Below, in pieces: positions 14,653 to 15,283 of a stretch of DNA of 15,283 bases. The number at the start of each line of letters is the position of its first letter. The stretch's first letter is position 1. The DNA comes from JACKBJ01 sp964549495 (lineage in GTDB: Bacteria > Chloroflexota > Anaerolineae > Epilineales > Epilineaceae): positions 1-15,283 of the forward strand of contig CAZJWJ010000112.1 in NCBI GenBank assembly GCA_964549495.1. Reading direction: 5' to 3'. The notes beneath the pieces were generated by a model. The model was not told the DNA's origin, searched no databases, and saw only the letters and a program-made list of their open reading frames with translations. Position numbers and translations under genes: made by a program.

Positions 14653-14682
14653 ATTGTAGCCAGGTGCCCGCCCGGTGGTCAA
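14653..14682 (-). promoter_or_regulatory. Sigma70-like promoter of the SRP RNA gene/operon
   Basis: On the minus strand: TTGACC (14682-14677), 18-nt spacer, TACAAT (14658-14653). It is the best promoter match in the window, with predicted initiation near 14646. It may also feed the downstream 3D-domain/rsmA/plsC genes if transcription continues past the SRP RNA. Confidence 0.65.
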
Positions 14683-14734
14683 TGCCGGGCAGCGAGCGCC
14701 TTAACAGAATCTTTATCCCGCTGGGTTATTTTTG

Positions 14735-14743
14735 TGTTATACT
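14735..14743 (+). promoter_or_regulatory. Extended -10 promoter, element copy A
   Basis: TGTTATACT, a full TGn plus TATACT extended -10, within an A/T-rich tract and with no good -35. Initiation is expected near 14750. It points away from the divergent SRP promoter about 55 nt away. Confidence 0.55.
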
Positions 14744-14749
14744 CTCGGG

Positions 14750-14890
14750 CGTAGCACCCGACACGCTAGCGACTGTGTGGGGGTCAGCTGCCCACGAGGG
14801 TGGCGACTGCGCGAGACGTGGACCGTGCTACACGTGTGGGTCGGTGCCGATCACTATGGGCGGTGGTCAAAGGCACCGGCCCGCTTTCTA
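14750..14890 (+). ncRNA. Putative small RNA, tandem element copy A (unrecognised family)
   Basis: Predicted transcript of about 140 nt from the extended -10 at 14735-14743 to a terminator-like hairpin. Pairings visible by eye: GTAGCAC (14751-14757) with GTGCTAC (14825-14831); an inner hairpin GTGGG/CCCAC around 14776-14794; and a 13-bp end hairpin (14836-14848 with 14872-14884, two G-U pairs) followed by GCTTTCT. The same order of promoter, AGCAC/GTGCT pairing and end hairpin with a related loop occurs in copy B 278 bp downstream. No coding frame with a ribosome-binding site fits. I could not match it to 6S RNA, RNase P RNA, tmRNA or a riboswitch class. Expression and function are inference. 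Confidence 0.4.
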
Positions 14891-14990
14891 TGGGTTGCGT
14901 CGAGGATCGGTTGATCGACCCCCAGGAAGCCCCGAGCCTTGGCCGATCCCCTTGCATCCGAATGGAGGGCCTTAATCTTAACGTTACCTT
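14891..14990 (+). other. Non-coding stretch between element copies A and B
   Basis: It contains a GGATCGG/CCGATCC inverted pair (14904-14910 and 14943-14949) enclosing a smaller GTCGA/TCGAC pair, then an A/T-rich tract from 14970 (CCTTAA) that resembles the region upstream of copy A (CCTTAA at 14699). No protein gene is supported. Confidence 0.4.
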
Positions 14991-15012
14991 TATACAGAAA
15001 TAACCTGGGTCG

Positions 15013-15021
15013 TGTTAGACT
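15013..15021 (+). promoter_or_regulatory. Extended -10 promoter, element copy B
   Basis: TGTTAGACT, matching the copy A promoter except one base, preceded by the same CTGGGT box (15005-15010 versus 14721-14726). The -35 is poor. Initiation is expected near 15028. Confidence 0.45.
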
Positions 15022-15027
15022 CCTGGC

Positions 15028-15173
15028 CGAAGCACGACGAGGCCATGAGGAAATGGCCCGGACGCACCGATTTGATTTGCATTTGCCCGAGGTGTGCGTG
15101 CTGCGCTTGGACCTTTGAGGGGTCGGTGTCGATGGATCTACGGGGCGTGGATCTGGACACCGACCCCATTTTG
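15028..15173 (+). ncRNA. Putative small RNA, tandem element copy B (unrecognised family)
   Basis: Diverged duplicate of copy A. AGCACG (15031-15036) pairs with CGTGCT (15097-15102), equivalent to the pairing in A. GGCCAT/ATGGCC forms an inner hairpin with loop GAGGAA (15041-15058). A perfect 12-bp end hairpin (15119-15130 with 15156-15167) is followed by ATTTT. The hairpin loops of A and B share a CTA, GGGCG, TGG, TC pattern, and the promoter-to-hairpin distances are 104 and 107 nt. An open frame crossing it (15045 to the window end) has no recognisable product. Confidence 0.4.
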
Positions 15174-15283
15174 GTGGGTCAGGGTGGGCAGCGCTGCATC
15201 CGCACTGTCGGCCTGCTGCTGGTCAGGAAGGGGTTTCCGGCGCAACGCTTCGAAATGTACCGCTCGGCGAATCACCGCGATGG
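15174..15283. other. Unassigned right edge of the window
   Basis: 110 nt after copy B's end hairpin. A GGAAGGGGTTTCC imperfect palindrome is present (15226-15238). A + strand reading frame is open to the window end, but I see no conserved motif, so whether a gene begins here cannot be decided from this window. Confidence 0.3.

Noticed and set aside
14903..14922. T-arm-like GGTTGATCGACCCC suggesting a tRNA
   Set aside because: The loop sequence is not a T-loop, and no acceptor or anticodon arm fits around it.
15041..15062. GAGGAAA plus CCGG resembling the RNase P RNA conserved region
   Set aside because: The GAGGAAA is the loop of a GGCCAT/ATGGCC hairpin, and the partner ACAGAA-type segment is upstream rather than downstream; the order is wrong.
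15045..15283. Plus-strand frame open to the window edge, starting MRKWPGRTDL with several cysteines
   Set aside because: No recognisable domain, only a poor GAGG just before its ATG, and its start lies in hairpins conserved with element copy A, which has no matching frame. A partial gene cannot be fully excluded.

Overview
This 15.3 kb window is a high-GC bacterial chromosome segment. It combines housekeeping genes with one recent insertion-sequence event and an unexplained non-coding end. My best guess for the source is a Chloroflexota-like organism (Anaerolineae/Caldilineae type) or another deep-branching high-GC lineage. The basis is a fused homocysteine methyltransferase/methylenetetrahydrofolate reductase, a YabE-like G5/3D protein directly before rsmA as in Gram-positive relatives, and an ISKra4-type element. 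This assignment is inference; no rRNA is present to confirm it.

Left block, + strand, 25-6823: a GloC-like metallo-hydrolase; the bifunctional methionine/folate enzyme; moaD and moaE (the two subunits of molybdopterin synthase); lipA with a good extended -10 promoter abutting its ATG; a YciV/RNase AM-type PHP phosphoesterase; tsaD (tRNA t6A synthesis); and an orphan Phd/YefM antitoxin. Several genes are coupled by short overlaps (GTGA between the folate enzyme and moaD, 8 nt between the PHP gene and tsaD).

Middle block, 6949-10772: a 693-residue predicted exported or membrane-anchored protein built of about ten YCF48/BNR-like propeller repeats, with visibly less GC-biased codon use than its neighbours. 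It is followed by a complete ISKra4-family element (9216-10710, near-perfect terminal inverted repeats) flanked by 9-bp target duplications. Removing the element and one duplication copy restores a 57-codon minus-strand gene for a small two-helix membrane protein.

Right block, - strand, 14682 down to 10925: a sigma70-like promoter, the SRP RNA gene (possibly the large type), a YabE/Rpf-like DUF348-G5-3D cell-wall protein, rsmA (GTGA overlap) and a PlsC-type acyltransferase. The interrupted small membrane gene lies just beyond.

The last 600 bases (14683-15283) hold no convincing protein gene. They do hold two diverged tandem copies of a roughly 200-bp element. Each copy has a CCTTAA start, a CTGGGT box, an extended -10 (TGTTAnACT), a conserved AGCAC/GTGCT pairing, and a long GGGTCGGTG hairpin with a related loop followed by a short T-run. 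I read these as a duplicated small-RNA gene of no family I recognise, and it is the most novel signal in the window.
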